Origin: Bombyx mori
Taxonomy: Eukaryota; Arthropoda; Insecta; Lepidoptera; Bombycidae
Direction: 5' to 3'
NCBI RefSeq assembly: GCF_030269925.1
Contig: NC_085117.1
Location: 7,874,731 to 7,938,730, forward strand
DNA length: 64,000 nucleotides
Part shown: positions 52,433 to 63,980 of the stretch, in pieces
Layout: each line of letters begins with the position of its first letter
How positions within the stretch are numbered: the stretch's first letter is position 1
The notes under the pieces: generated by a model
What the model saw: the letters and a program-made list of their open reading frames with translations, nothing else
The model's database searches: none
What the model was told of the DNA's origin: nothing
Made by a program: the position numbers and the translations under genes

Positions 52433-54398
52433 ATTCTTAACAAATGATTGTCTTCGAAGTACCAAGGAATCATAAAGCGCAGGCAGTGCACAAGATTGAT
52501 GCGCCCAGGGGCGGCCCGCGTGATGGATGGTTCCACATTATTACTACAAACTATACAACCCTATCTAGAGTTATATTTTATATACGTCACAGTGAGTGTT
52601 GAGCGCTACCACTCAATGTCCTTTGATTAATTTCGTAAGCCTCCAAATCTCTGAAGATTGTGATTGTGATTGGCCCAATATTGTAAGTAAAATTTTTCAT
52701 GAAATATTATTTACCATTTATATATGTATAAAATATTGATCTAAATATTCAAATGTCGACGTATGAAACTTTCGTTTTCCGCGATCACAGAAACTGTAAA
52801 CTAATATATTGACATAAAATGATATATGTATTCATTCAAGTAAAGCTACCTACCACTTACTAATAATCGAATTTCTCGATTTTGTTCCTCTCTAGATTTG
52901 CAAACAATTTCACGATCAGCCGGGTGCTCACATCGGAATATGAGCTCGAAGTCTCACTGCAATACCGGTTGTGTGGCTCTTCAAATATGAACAATTGTTT
53001 GCGTCACGGCAAAAATAGGCAGGATAGCGATTCCTACCCTAGCGACTAACCAAACAGCCTTAACCAACAACCCAATATTGCACTAATTCAAGATAAGAAG
53101 CTTCGATCTCACCAATACGATCACGATGATCCACAGTCCAGCGAACGAACATTCCCAGGACATTCGACATGACGGGTCAAGTGTACGATAAAAATCGAAA
53201 AAACTATTCATCATTAGTCATGAACAGACCGAAACACCCTTTAGCCGCATCGACAAAAGGGCTAAAATCGTAAAACTGTGAAACGAATCCTTACATTTAT
53301 CCTCGGCTGGGTCGTGACTGAGGAAACTGGATTGCCTCGAGCGATATAAGCCTTTATGCTGTACGGCTTTAGCGGTGGTTTTTGTTTGAAGTTAGCCGGT
53401 TGAGTCAGACGGTCAGGTCGTTGGATGAGGGTGGATTCCGACAAAAAAACAGGCTAACCGGTTGTACTACTAAATCGAAAGTCATCGAGTTGGCTGTACC
53501 AATAATAATAAATATTTCTTATATTTATTACGTGACCACCGTTTTCCTAGCTCGCACAAACATCACACATACATTTCTCGTTGTCATTGAAAGAAATGCT
53601 AATTAAAAAAACAGATAGGAATGCTAATTCAAATTGCAGTAGCAATCATAAATTATCGCATTTTAAAGGACTGCCCAAAACCAGAAAAATAGGGTATAGT
53701 GTAATTTGGATTAGCTGTCAGCGTGATCTTGGATACGGCGAGTCTTCGATTCTGCATCTCGATATGCTTCTTACCGTCTCGTATGCATGTTTCTGGTACC
53801 AATAACACAGGAGAAACTTCCAATGTGAGCGCGTTTGAATAGTAAAACATTGGGAGTAAATAAGTTAACTAGTAGTTATATAGGGGTTCCTTCAGGCGAC
53901 TTCGACTTTCAAGAACACGACCAGTCCAACTTTACATTACATACTAGTACATAACAATAACTGCTTTGGAGCTTTCATGTACAATATGACTCGTGGAGAA
54001 TGCTCTGAAGAATCGCTACGAAATCCACCATCTCCTTTTTACCGTAGTACCTCCCGTCACTGAACTAAAGCTTTTAGGACAAAGAGAGCTTCCATCGAGC
54101 AGACGATTTTACTCGGCAGACCAAAAGCTCCAAACTTAAAACTTACGTTGGAATTGTCGATATCGCGATTCAGGTTTTTGTCTATCTTCTGCACAATTAT
54201 AGTACTTGGAAATACACGTTCATGTCTTTAATGTTTCCAGGACAATTTTTACCTTGTAACATCTGGCATGAACTCGCTCCCGCAGTGCTTCCTCAGTCCT
54301 ATGACAGATCATTCTCGATTTGAGACTTAAAATTAGTTGGCAGCTCACTAGGTAGCAAGGACTTAGCTTTCCCAATTACCACACGCCATCCATACATA
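52433..54398. other. Mostly unassigned; Bm1 trace 52930-53060
   Basis: TTGCGTCACGGCAAAAATAG and GGCAGGATAGCGATTCCTAC are a reverse Bm1 body trace. TAGCCGG/CCGGTTG motifs at 53393 and 53450 are small. No gene is recognised. Confidence 0.4.
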
Positions 54399-54664
54399 TG
54401 GAGGGGTGAAAAGCTATTTAGTTTATGGTAAATTTCGCTTTAAACGGGACATTTTTCTTTGTAATTAAAGGTCCGTTCTATTTGGTATTACACCGTCAAC
54501 AATTCGATGCTTTTAATTGAACTTCAATTAAGTTTACCCCATTCAAATAGCTGCAGAAGTTTTTTTTTGTTATGATATTATTTTCCAAAATTTAAACTTC
54601 GAATGGCTCTCCTGTAAAGTTGCAAAAATGTCGCTTGAACCAAAAGTAACTTTTCACCTCTCGA
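54399..54664. mobile_element. MITE with GAGGGGTGAAAA ends, copy 2
   Basis: GGAGGGGTGAAAAGCTATT pairs with TTTTCACCTCTCGA. The interior (CTTCAATTAAGTTTACCCC, CTCCTGTAAAGTTGCAAAAA) matches 30075-30314. Confidence 0.7.
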
Positions 54665-54832
54665 TTTATCGTCCGGTGTCATGATTATCAAACAATTGAA
54701 AATTAATGTAAACTTAATTATATTATATTCATTTAAATATCTAAAAACGGGCTATCTGCTTCTAAATACAGCAGTTAAGACACCTGAAACAATATTATCA
54801 CTGACATTAACCAAGAAAAAATCGGAAAGATA

Positions 54833-55195
54833 GATATCGTCTTCTCGCATTAAAACTGTATAATCTCAAAACTTACAAATTTTATAGATGAGCGTTTTAA
54901 AGGCTTAACTTGTGATATTTGTAATATTAATCATCTTTGCAACATTTATTTTTAATTTTTTACTGGTTACATTATCTGTCTTTTAAAGTAAGATAAAATT
55001 ATGTATTAATTTTGTTAATAGTCAAAACATAGTTAAATAAAAAAAAAAACAATAAAAACACGAAACTACGCTCTTTTGCCAGTATTTATGAGAAAAATAC
55101 TGGTGATACTAAATGATTTCGCATATTAGCTCAATTTCGAATATTTTTGGAAATTGTACACTTTTAATGCGAAAAGACGATATATCCTCTATCCT
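54833..55195. mobile_element. MITE with ATCGTCTTCTCGCATTAAAA ends
   Basis: The left end GATATCGTCTTCTCGC and ATTAAAA pairs with TTTTAATGCGAAAAGACGAT at the right, followed by ATATCCTCTATC. Interior sequence is shared with 6595-6785. No coding sequence. Confidence 0.65.
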
Positions 55196-56309
55196 TCAGT
55201 GGTATCGTTAGTAACAGTTTCCAAGCATGAGATTCCTGGTCCAATGAGTCAGACCAACTTTGAACAGGTTACAGATTACTTGAGTCAACGTTTTCATTGA
55301 ATTATTTCCTTGACTTTCAAACATTCGATTGCGTTCCATTTTGTTTTCAATGCAAATTGTTTATTGCGTTTTGTCGTGTGTAAATTAATCGGTAAATAAG
55401 TTGTGTTGTTTTATCATTTTGCGCGTCTAGCTGTATGGCCCAGAATAATACCACTGTTTTGCGTGGATTCCGTAAAAAGCCACTAAAAGATACAACGGGC
55501 TTCTTTGGCCTTTGTAGGCAGACTAGCATACGTTCCGTCTAATGGTTTGCATCATGGGGTAGCTTTCTTGGAATATAATCATGGTGGGTTCCCACGTCCT
55601 TGCATGTCAGTCTTTTAGAAGGAATTTAGTCACTGTCACTGAAAACCACTGCGAGATCGCCATGTGGACTCGGGGGGTGGGTTATTTACCCGTCACCCTA
55701 AAGCTCGGCGTTGACTTTTTACAGTTGGCATTGTCTTCTACCAAACCCGTCTCCTTTTGCATCCGGGCTTATGACCGGTAACGCTGGAATTAAAACGCCT
55801 AATAATAGCTACTTACAATCGCTTGTATATATCAACAATGCCATTGCAAAAACAAGCCATCCAAACCAGCAAAGATCTGAGCATTACACAAGTAAAAATT
55901 AAATAATATCAAACTTGGATATTCGTACGTACTACCTTAAAATATGCATATAAAAAATGATTTAATAAATTAGCAAAACTGAATGTGTGACTTAATTATT
56001 ATAGGTCTGTTATTAACATAGCAGCACCGCGGGGTCAGTATGCAGCCTTCGAACGTTCATTACCAAGGCACCGAGTGACGTCATTATCCACTGACCAGTG
56101 AGCGTACACGATCACAATAAATCGAATGTGTTCGAAACATTATTTATAAACTCGATTCGTTTACTACAACAATACTTTGGACATTGGAAACGAAATTGAA
56201 AGTTTATACTTCCTAGTATTGTCTGATACTTGTCAAGATTTTAATGGGTATTTTCCTATGACGCGGACAACAAAATATTTACTGGGAATAATAGGTACTT
56301 TTCCTGTAT
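55196..56309. other. Unassigned; minus-strand L-E scrap 55508-55546
   Basis: CTTTGTAGGCAGACTAGCAT is the reverse of the L-E terminus. GTGACGTCAT near 56077 is a CRE-like site with no attached gene. Confidence 0.4.
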
Positions 56310-56396
56310 TTTTTTATAGCGTAGACGGGCCATTGATCTGAGATGGTGTTAAGTGGTTACCGGAGTCTGTAGACATCGCAACGTGGACAATCCTAC
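56310..56396 (-). mobile_element. Bm1 3'-end remnant
   Basis: GATGGTGTTAAGTGGTTACC and GGAGTCTGTAGACATCGC are reverse Bm1. Confidence 0.55.
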
Positions 56397-56514
56397 TTAT
56401 CGCGGTATCTCAATTATAGTAATTAGTCGTATACCTTGGATTGAGGATCGCACCAACGCCTCGATCCTAAATTAATAAGAAATGCAATCCAAGATTCTCC
56501 GAACTTGTTTTTCA

Positions 56515-56690
56515 GGGTAGAGTGGTAGGGTGGTAGGTTTACCGATGGTAAAATACCTCGTGGACGAAGCCCAATGCGCTGGACTGATCAAGTGAAAATC
56601 CTTACCAAAAACCCACTTAACGAGTGCGTGCGCCAAGCCTCAGTTCGCGAACTCTGGAGAACAGCTGTCAATAAACAAGGATTTCAGTTT
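56515..56690 (+). mobile_element. LINE ORF2 C-terminal remnant
   Basis: The decayed frame contains RWTDQVKILTKNPLNECVRQ and ASVRELWRTAVNKQG. The R-W-x-D-x-(I/V) and (E/D)-x-x-x-W-R pattern is typical of the extreme C-terminus of several LINE ORF2 proteins. An L-A tail follows immediately, so the two could belong to one inserted element. The clade is unknown. Confidence 0.5.
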
Positions 56691-56693
56691 AAC

Positions 56694-57009
56694 ACGTCAT
56701 TACGGATCCTCCCGATCCATTAACGGTGCTTTAAGGTACCCAAGCACCGGTCACCGTCCTCGCCGAACCCGTTGCTTGCGACGAAGGGCTCGGCGAGTAA
56801 ACTAACTCACAGATACAACCCACTGAGTTTCTCACCGGCTCTTCTCAGTGGGTCGCATTTCCGATCCGGTGGTAGATACTGCCAAGCACTGCTCTTGCTA
56901 AGGTCAGTATTAGCAACTTCGCCAGGTTGGAGCCCCGTGAGCTCACCTACTCTTCCGGTAACACTGATATAGCCTCTCAAGGCTATCAGCATAGGTAGGT
57001 AAAAAAAAC
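56694..57009 (+). mobile_element. L-A tail
   Basis: CACGTCATTACGGATCCTCC, CAAGCACCGGTCACCGTCC, GTTTCTCACCGGCTCTTC, TCCGATCCGGTGGTAG and AGCCTCTCAAGGCT end in GCATAGGTAGGTAAAAAAAA. Confidence 0.85.
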
Positions 57010-57169
57010 CAAGGCGAGAGACACTCAATGTCTTGTCCGTTCTATTCCATATTCAAGAACGCATTATAAACTCAAAAACATGTTTCACGACCGATTTTAC
57101 TTTCGATGAATTACCAAAACATATAAGATCGATAAATTTTGATTGTGGCTTTTGTTTAAAGTATTTTTA

Positions 57170-57322
57170 TAACATAGCGGAAAGCGGAGTGTGGGTACGC
57201 CTCGACGAGGTGGGCTGACGACCTGTTAAAGGCCGCGGGAATCCGCTGGATGCAGACAGGATCGGTTATTGTGGCAAACCTTCGGGCATGTCTATGTCCA
57301 GCAGTACACGTCGTGGGCTGAA
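57170..57322 (+). mobile_element. RTE-like ORF2 C-terminus
   Basis: GAGGTGGGCTGACGACCTG, GCGGGAATCCGCTGGATGC and CTATGTCCAGCAGTACACGT encode a worn R-W-A-D-D-L and Y-V-Q-Q-Y ending, as at 27150. Confidence 0.65.
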
Positions 57323-57799
57323 AAAAAACGGGTTTCTGTTCATGCTGGGCCGTAGGAGGCATTGTCTCAAATTGATGGGGCCTCTCCCTCCCTAATATTT
57401 ATTTACTAAAACAATCAGAAACGCGTTTGTGCTGCATGTTCCCTGGTCACAATAGAACCTTCTATCAATCTTCGATTGGGCTAGACAAACATTTGCCCAA
57501 CACTTTGATACTTGGGAGGCTCCTCATATTCGAACATCATCCGCCTGTGATTAAGAGATGAAGAGCCTATCAATATCTTAATCCAGGTGACCAATACTCA
57601 AGAGTCTTATCCGCACTCGCATTGTATGCGATGCATACTTAGTTTCCACCTCGTGTCTATGCAGAATCGGTATTGGGTCATAATTTCATCAGAAATCCAG
57701 AGATCTCGCGCGTCATTGCATGTCCGATTGCTTTACATTATGTGTACACAAATGTAAAAACGTGCATTCTGGTTTGAAGGCTGGGGCATCCGCTGTTTG
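57323..57799. other. Unassigned region
   Basis: Nothing is recognised. Confidence 0.45.
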
Positions 57800-58138
57800 A
57801 AATCGTCGTGGCGGTGTTCGGATTCCACTGGCAAGTACCAATTTTTTAAATGTAATAAGTACTTAACAAATATTCCCGATTGACTTCCATGGTGAAGAAA
57901 TAACATCGTGTAATAAAAATCAAAACGCGCCAAGGGTAGGTACCCTGCCTATTTCTGCTGTGAAGCAGTATGCGTTTCGGTTGGAAAGTTGGGGCAGCCG
58001 TTGTACTATAAAAACTGAGACCTTAGAACTCATATCTCAAGATAGGTGGCGGCATTTACGTTGAAGATGTCTATGAGCTACCGTGACTTATCATCAGGAC
58101 CGTGAGCTTGTTCACTCTTCTAAGCAACAAATAAAAAT
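57800..58138 (+). mobile_element. Bm1 SINE with deletions
   Basis: The head is partial (GGTGTTCGGATTCCACTGGC). TTCCATGGTGAAGAAATAAC, GGGTAGGTACCCTGCC and TCTAAGCAACAAATAAAAA follow. Short gaps include loss of one ACCACC unit. Confidence 0.8.
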
Positions 58139-58604
58139 CACCAGTTAAACCACATATCTTCGCCATTCGATTTCAAATAGGTGAATATTGTGCTGATAGT
58201 GAATGAAGGAACTGACTACGTAATCCGTATACAACTTAATTTGTAGCTTTACAGCTCATAGCCTTTTCCAAAGCTGTACTTTCACCATCAAATATAATCA
58301 ACAATGATCTTGTTATTTAAACTATAAAACCGAGAATAACAACCAAAAATAATCGAGAAAAACAAAAAGTCGATTTCCAGACAGTCAGGTTTTGTGTGAA
58401 TGTTAGGATAGGTCAACTACAAGGTGAACGCGCGACCGGCTTCGTGGTCAAAGAAGTAATAATTCTTGGTTTGGAGCAAACATGATCGTAAATCGACTAT
58501 TAATCGTCGATCTAGTGGCCTGTGCTCCTGAATATAAGGGTCTACCTTGATACCCGGTTTTTCTAAAAATATTCGGTACGCGAATTCACAAGCTCTTGCT
58601 TTTT
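58139..58604. other. Unassigned region
   Basis: Nothing is recognised. Confidence 0.45.
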
Positions 58605-58758
58605 TTATTATTGAAGCATTACTGGTGGCCCGGAGGCCTTTCCAGTTTCACTAGCACAAATGGGCGAACAAAGGAGGGGTGGGATTTGCCAACGGCTACC
58701 CGAGCGCCTCCGAAGGAGACCTAACAATAAGAGCAGCTGCTTCACAAGCTCTTGCTGT
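58605..58758 (-). mobile_element. L-D tail
   Basis: From the plus side: TACTGGTGGCCCGGAGGCC, GGAGGGGTGGGATTTGCC and CGAGCGCCTCCGAAGGAGAC. Ends near AGCAGCTGCTTC. Confidence 0.75.
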
Positions 58759-59240
58759 TCTGGTATCGTATCTATTCGTAACACAGGAGAACGTTTCGAT
58801 GTAGCTATTCTCATCTGAAACATTTAAGGTATGTTTGGTTTCAGGAGCTATGCCATTGAGTTGTATTTCAACTTTATTGTATTCATATTAAACAAGCGAA
58901 ATTCGTTCTTAATCACTGACACTTCAAGACTTAAATTCATTTTAAACATAACATTTTCTATTTTATTTATCTGGTAAAGCTGAAACAATGGTTTTAAACA
59001 TTTTTATTGACAACAGATAAGGCCCTTCAACAAATACTAAACAAGAAAAAAAAACTAAGTGAATCTGTTGACATTGTGGTTTTCTACTTACTTCTCGCAC
59101 TAGCGGGAAACTCTCATTCAGAATAAATAAGTCCACTATTTCATAACACACTATTTCAAAATATTTATAATATTTTGGATGTGTACAATTTTATAATATT
59201 ACCAGAAAAAGGACGTTAGGTACTAAACGATACCTACTAA
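58759..59240. other. Unassigned AT-rich DNA
   Basis: Nothing is recognised. Confidence 0.45.
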
Positions 59241-59326
59241 TCTATGTATTATTACGTGAAGCAAAAACCTTGTACCCTTTTTATGAAAATTGCGCGGACG
59301 GAGGAGTATGAAATTTACCACGCTTA
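59241..59326 (+). mobile_element. HEL-2 Helitron 5' fragment
   Basis: TCTATGTATTATTACGTG after an A, TTGCGCGGACGGAGGAGTA, then broken at CCACGCTTA where the next Helitron begins. Its downstream part was not found. Confidence 0.8.
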
Positions 59327-59745
59327 TCTATATATTAATACGTGAAGCAAAAACTTTGTATCCCTTTTTACGAAAATTGCGCGGACGGAGGAACATGAAA
59401 TTTTCCACACTTATAGAGAACATAGAGAAGAAGTGCACAATGCTAATATTTTTTTAAAATAATGCATAAAAGATACATTAAATCAATAAAGAAAACATTA
59501 CACACACTACATACCATGTACTTGACGCACACACGCATACATACTATTTATTGTCAAACTTTTGTTCTTGACGTCTGTTGTCAACTTGAGTATAGATTAA
59601 ATATTGTTTGTCTTTATTAATATTTTTTATAGTGTAGCCTTGGCGAAATTTGTGATTATAGAAGTATAAAATACAATCATAATAGTGTACAAACTTACAA
59701 TTCCAATTAATTATAGTCAAATTTCGACTACTGCGGGACCTCTAG
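59327..59745 (+). mobile_element. HEL-2 Helitron, complete ends
   Basis: TCTATATATTAATACGTG after A, TTGCGCGGACGGAGGAACA, and end GCGGGACCTCTAG before T. At 419 bases it is close to the 46514 copy (457). Confidence 0.85.
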
Positions 59746-59900
59746 TCTATACTAATATATAAATCTACAGTGGTTTTTACGAATGTTCCGTTACAACTAC
59801 TGAACTATGCATCCGATTCATTTGAAACTTGGTATCCATGTAGAAAATACATGTACTTAATGGATAGGCTAATATTTATATGAGTGTTGGACTCTCTACA
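59746..59900 (+). mobile_element. HEL-3 Helitron 5' part
   Basis: It begins TCTATACTAATATATAAATC directly after the CTAG of the preceding Helitron and matches 16944 through TGAGTGTTGGACTCT. Its 3' end is not identified. Confidence 0.75.
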
Positions 59901-60549
59901 CCAGTTGCGGGGCCGTTAATGACCAGTACCGTTGTGGGGACGCTAATGTACAAAAACGATAAATTAAAAATTTCAGCTTTTATTAACTTATTATTGAAGT
60001 GAAAACTTCTTTAGAATCGTTGTGATTTCAAACCGGATGCAACGGAAAAAACGACAGGTAAGAGACACAAATACAAAAATGTGTAGGATGAAGCCAGCAA
60101 AGAATGTGACAGAAATATACATACTATTTAATACAGCGCCATCTGTGAGATTTTTTAATACTAACGTGTGTATGAAAGCTTGTAGTGAATTTCACAGAGG
60201 GCGCTACCTAACAATTATTTACTAATGACAAAATTTTACATATACTTAAGACGTTTAGGATAATTGTATTTTAATTTTGGAAGGTTTCACTTCTACCACG
60301 TGTGAATTGCACACATGTATTTTTTTTGATTACTTTTATTGTCATACACATTAATTACTATTATGATTAATTTTAATACAATAAACTATTAAATTAATAT
60401 TTTTCTGTACCATTAAAACTTTGTTGGTTTAAAAGTAAAAAAAATAGTTGATTTATTAACTAATGAAAAGATAAAAAGTTTTTTATAAAAAAAACGGCAA
60501 TAATGACAATAAATAATAATATTCATTTTAAATGTCCAGTGAAGGTCCG
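59901..60549. other. Possible continuation of HEL-3 or other repeat
   Basis: AGCGCCATCTGTGA (60134-60147) pairs imperfectly with TCACAGAGGGCGCT (60192-60205). The frame 60022-60225 covers it and ends with the arm, so it looks like element sequence and not a gene. Confidence 0.4.
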
Positions 60550-60726
60550 CTTTCGGTTTGAAGGGTGGGACAGCCGTTGTAACTATACTGAGACCTTAGA
60601 ACTCATATCTCAAGGTGGGTCGCTGCATTTAGGTTGTAGATGTCTATGGGCTCCGGTAACCACCTAACACCAGGTAGGCTGTGAGCTCATCCACCCATCT
60701 AAGCAATAAAAAATAAAAAATAAAAC
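60550..60726 (+). mobile_element. 5'-truncated Bm1 SINE
   Basis: CTTTCGGTTTGAAGGGTGGG, GGGCTCCGGTAACCACC and TCTAAGCAATAAAAAATAAA. Confidence 0.85.
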
Positions 60727-61439
60727 TATGCAATAAATAAATAAACTAAACCTAATCTATGATGCGTCTTATTACTCGGGAACTCCTCTATCCATCAAAA
60801 AATCAAGCTGAAGATCTCATTCTAAAGTTAAACTTCTTAAGATAGCCGTCACGTGAGTTCGCAAGGCTTATCCAGTATCTAAAACCGATGATACGAGATG
60901 ACTGTTATAAAATCTCAACTATCGTAATCAGAACCAAATAACTCAGGACTTCGATAGTGCAAAACGACCCTAAGGCCGCCGAATGAATTAAACGAAAAAG
61001 TTAATTAAACATAAAGTACTCGTTGGACTGCACTCCCATACAAGTACACCCAGTGATAATTGATCAGAGAGCTCATCACGGATTCAATCAGACTTCATTT
61101 GCTTTGTTTGCGCTATCCAATTAATTCACGAAAAAATATAGGGAAAGCGTCGAACATTATTTTCTGAATACGTAGGTATTCAGTACTTTAAAATGGTTCC
61201 ACATCATTTTGATTTCCCGCCTTATGGCCCCTTGCAATACATTTACTATTTCAGATATAACCAAATTAGTGTTGCCTTCCTATTGTCAAGCTCACGTCAT
61301 ATCTTATGTATCACAAATCAAGCAAGGCAAGAAGAAGAAGAAGAAGAAGATAAAGAAGTGTTCTAAGTTTTACCCGGTACACCGATGAAATATGATACAT
61401 AAACTATTTTTAGACCATAATAAAGCCAGTTGCTATGTA
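60727..61439. other. Unassigned; (GAA)n at 61325-61352
   Basis: A short AGAAGAAGAAGAAG run is the only repeat. No gene is recognised. Confidence 0.45.
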
Positions 61440-61732
61440 TGGCAATAAAACATAGGTGGCAATTAAATGAAGATGCTGACGTGAAGATGCAGAAGGGTAG
61501 GCTGAGATTGTATGGTCATGTAAAAAGGAGACCACCAGACTACGTCGGAAATTTTACACTGTAGCGCAACGTCCCCGATCGGAGACCTAGAAAGACCCAA
61601 GATAAGAAAGATGTATATAGTGCTGAAGGACAAGAGGAAATGCTATGTTACTGACGAGGATGTCGAAAACAGAGCGAAATGGAAAGGAGAAATAAGAAAA
61701 GTTGACCCCACCACCGTGTGGGATTAATAGCT
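61440..61732 (+). mobile_element. RTE-like ORF2 C-terminus, stops and frameshifts
   Basis: RLRLYGHVKRRPPDYVG appears in one frame. VTDEDVENRAKWKGEIRKV and DPTTVWD appear in another before TAA (61723-61725). This is the same closing architecture as 19893 in a different subfamily. Confidence 0.65.
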
Positions 61733-62060
61733 AGGAAGATAAAGAGAGAGAGTTATAGTATGCCCCAATGCTCCCACAAGTTTGTTATAAATTCCAGAAT
61801 GTCCTAAATAAAATGAATCTGCGGATCTCCAATCAATGTCAACAAATAGTCAGACAAGCAATGAGATTAATCTGTAAAACCAACAGAGGAAACGAACAGT
61901 TGTAAAAGTTCGCACCCGGTTTTACAGTCCTAGTTTTTCGATATGATATTTTTCTAATTGTTTTAATTGTGAAACTTTAAAATTTTAGATTAACCCTTCA
62001 ATCTATACACCTCTCTGGTTCACGACAGTGTTGATAAATCAATATGTTTAGTGAACGTTG

Positions 62061-62290
62061 GCCCGACTAGCGCCAAATGTAAAACGTGAATCACCAATTT
62101 GTTTAAGCTGGTCTACCACACCTGTTGTTGGTTGATGGTGACATAGAAGATAAAATAAAGCAATTTCTATCACTCCTACTTGCGACTCACTGCCCTCATT
62201 CAGAGATATGATTTGATGGATGCAAGGAAGACACGAAATAAATACACCGGACCTTTTCTTCACATAGGAGTGCGCCCTCGTCGCAAAGTT
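62061..62290 (-). mobile_element. Possible LTR end plus primer-binding site
   Basis: On the minus strand, sequence ending TTCACGTTTTACA is followed by TTTGGCGCTAGTCGGGC (62077-62061). This resembles the U5 end of an insect Gypsy-group LTR and a tRNA-Ser-type primer-binding site (TGGCGC...AGTCGG). The upstream 200 bases could be LTR. No matching second LTR, gag or pol is visible, and the left boundary is a guess. Confidence 0.3.
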
Positions 62291-63980
62291 ATCAAGTGAT
62301 TATAGTCACCGATGAATTGTGCCAGTCGATCCTCGAACTATACTGATACAGATACCTGATAACTATTCTGTCTAAAGCAAAGTAGACATTGACGATGGTT
62401 TATAAGTAAAAGAGGTTTTAGTTGTCATGTCCCGTTCCCTACACCCCGCATTTCAGCGGAAGTCCGACGATTTATACCAGTACAATAAAACCATAGAAAA
62501 AATTGGGGTCATCAAATTCATCTTTTTTAATTAAAGTATTAATTTTATCTCTAACACTGAATAATATTGTTATGTTATCCAACCATAAAGATTCAATCGT
62601 CTGATGCAAAATCACATCCAAACATCGACTACATATCAAATTAGCGTGAATGAACGCTCTGACAAAAATACTGTTTGCTATTTTATATGAATCTCTGTCA
62701 TTCGATACAATATCTAACCCTGCAAGGTTAGGACATATTAAGGTCGAATCGAGAACTCGCTTATCATATATTTACATAACTATGTATCCAAATATCTATA
62801 CTGCAGTTACTAGTTAGGTTATATCTGTTTGTTTGACCATACGACAATTTATGGTAGTATTATGAATCTGCTCAAGAATCAGTTGCAACATTTCTGCGGC
62901 AAAGCGCTTAGCGTTGAATTCCGGTTTCAAGGTTTCGGACAGCTGTGATATTAAATAATTGAAACTTGGAAATAATGTATCAAGATTTGTGGGATTGATA
63001 TGGGTATTTAGGTGGATATTTAGATTCCGGTAGCCACTTAAACCCGAGCGATATCGAACTATCGAAAAATGTGGAAAAATTGAAAAAAAAATGCAAGCCA
63101 GTTTACTATTATTCTCTTATTACTCTATCAAGGGTCGAGGACGTACCGTGATTATTCATTCAGCTCATATTTAGTTCTCCACTACAGCAACATCCCACCT
63201 CATTACCAAGAACCAGTTTGCGTTTAATATTCACTTACTTAATTTTCAACAATCACGATACGTAATATATTTTATATCTCACATGTGCACGTCAAGCAAT
63301 TTTAATTGTAACCTCAGCAGACAAGGATGCCGCTTGGCCTTAAATACCGGCTTTAGCTTATGGGCTATTCCACATTAAAAGTATATCATAATCCCGTTTG
63401 AAGTAGAGTACAGCATTGTAGAAACATCGACGAGGGCAGTTCGTTTCACAAGCTGATCATTTCTGGATGAAATGATATCCAAAAGGATTGGATAAAGGCT
63501 TTTTCAAGTGGCAACAAAGGACTCAGTTGCATTGGTGAGAGGTTTGAATGAGAACAACAGACCGAATCGTTTTAATTGATTTATAAACTTAATGACGTAA
63601 ATAAGATCGAACGGTAGACACAATTGTGACCTGATAACATAACAAAACATGAATAACATTTAAAAAAACTTGCCCGAAAACCCATTTCGGTAATAAAATT
63701 TTTAATATCGATCCGATTATAGCAAGAACCGGTAGTGGTTCGATCGAGTTCGTAATTATAATGCAGGACGAATTGATTCGACCTGATCAGCTATTTTTTG
63801 ACGGTAAAGATTTGAAGTAGTTTTATGTAAGCTCGTATGGAATGGTTGGAATTCAAGGATTACTTTGGACATTCGGATCCACATAGAGAACTTAAATCAT
63901 AATAGAAGCCTACTCACTAAACAACTCTTACACTCTCGCCCGACCCTCACCCAAGACAGAGCCCGAGCAAGGTAGGGCGG
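62291..63980. other. Long unassigned stretch
   Basis: I recognise no repeat family, RNA gene or protein. Composition is typical of silkworm intergenic DNA. Confidence 0.45.
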
